A stretch of DNA of 6,456 nt. Source: an uncultured Clostridia bacterium (GTDB lineage Bacteria > Bacillota > Clostridia > Oscillospirales > Acutalibacteraceae). Shown here piece by piece: positions 6,370 through 6,456 of this stretch. The position numbers were made by a program, and so were the translations under genes. The notes beneath the pieces are model-generated. The model was not told the DNA's origin, ran no database searches, and was given only the letters and a program-made list of their open reading frames with translations. How positions within the stretch are numbered: the first letter of the stretch is position 1; every line of letters starts with the position of its first letter. The stretch lies in assembly GCA_958436475.1 (NCBI GenBank), contig CAUBKG010000082.1, forward strand, positions 1 to 6,456, in the 5' to 3' direction.

Positions 6370-6456
6370 CCGGGAAGCAAGCCGCACATATCGGGACTTC
6401 TCGTAGGGGCGGCCACCGGCCGCCCGTGAAAGCAAAATTGCCCGCCCGCAGAAGGC
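6370..6456 (+). repeat. Palindromic intergenic repeat, copy 2 (runs to the window edge)
   Basis: Second copy of the block at 6227, offset by 143 bases, with hairpin GGGCGGCC-ACC-GGCCGCCC at 6407-6425 and the shared CAAAATTGCC at 6433-6442. It continues to the end of the window, so its right border and any further copies are out of sight. Confidence 0.85.

Noticed and set aside
6238..6426. Two identical 46-base repeats considered as a CRISPR array.
   Set aside because: Only two direct copies, a unit carrying its own strong hairpin, an inverted copy between them and no regular spacers; this fits palindromic intergenic repeats instead.
6069..6435. Several short reading frames on both strands in the right-hand repeat region.
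   Set aside because: They are translations of the palindromic repeats (recurring phrases such as GGRPYEKSRYVRLA) and have no supporting ribosome sites.

Overview
The window reads as part of the chromosome of a GC-rich member of the Bacillota, most likely a clostridial gut-type lineage (Oscillospirales/Ruminococcaceae-like). This rests on the classical ctsR-mcsA-mcsB-clpC heat-shock operon, the strong purine-rich ribosome binding sites, the GTG starts and the high-GC coding sequence. The lineage is an inference from gene content and style, not from a database match. All five genes lie on the minus strand, so transcription runs from right to left.

Region by region, right to left. Positions 6201-6456 hold a cluster of short GC-rich palindromic repeats with no credible gene. 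Positions about 6010-6096 are the control region: a good minus-strand promoter (perfect TATAAT -10 box) with CtsR operator sequences on both sides, in opposite orientations. Then follow ctsR (repressor, 5535-5984), mcsA (zinc-finger/UVR adaptor, 4939-5439), mcsB (protein-arginine kinase, 3909-4946, start overlapping the mcsA stop) and clpC (AAA+ unfoldase, 1221-3674, after an unusually long 234-base gap). A strong intrinsic terminator at 1168-1203 closes the operon. A separate minus-strand gene for a three-S1-domain RNA-binding protein lies at 133-1080, and a second intrinsic terminator at 1-43 ends that unit.

How the genes work together, from established knowledge of the Bacillus/Geobacillus homologues: CtsR represses the operon through tandem GGTCAAA-type repeats. 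On heat or protein stress CtsR leaves the DNA. McsB, activated by McsA, phosphorylates arginines on CtsR and on damaged proteins. ClpC reads phosphoarginine through its N-terminal domain and feeds the proteins to ClpP. The key residues for each step that I could check are present here: the CtsR glycine-rich wing, the McsB nucleotide-site and RDxxRA motifs, both ClpC GxEH glutamates and a ClpP-binding LGF loop. The system therefore looks intact. clpP is not in the window.

I see no novel multi-gene system. The points worth a second look are the two-sided operator layout, the long mcsB-clpC spacer, the uncharacterised C-terminal tail of the S1 protein, and the palindromic repeats, which show a compensatory base change in their stem.
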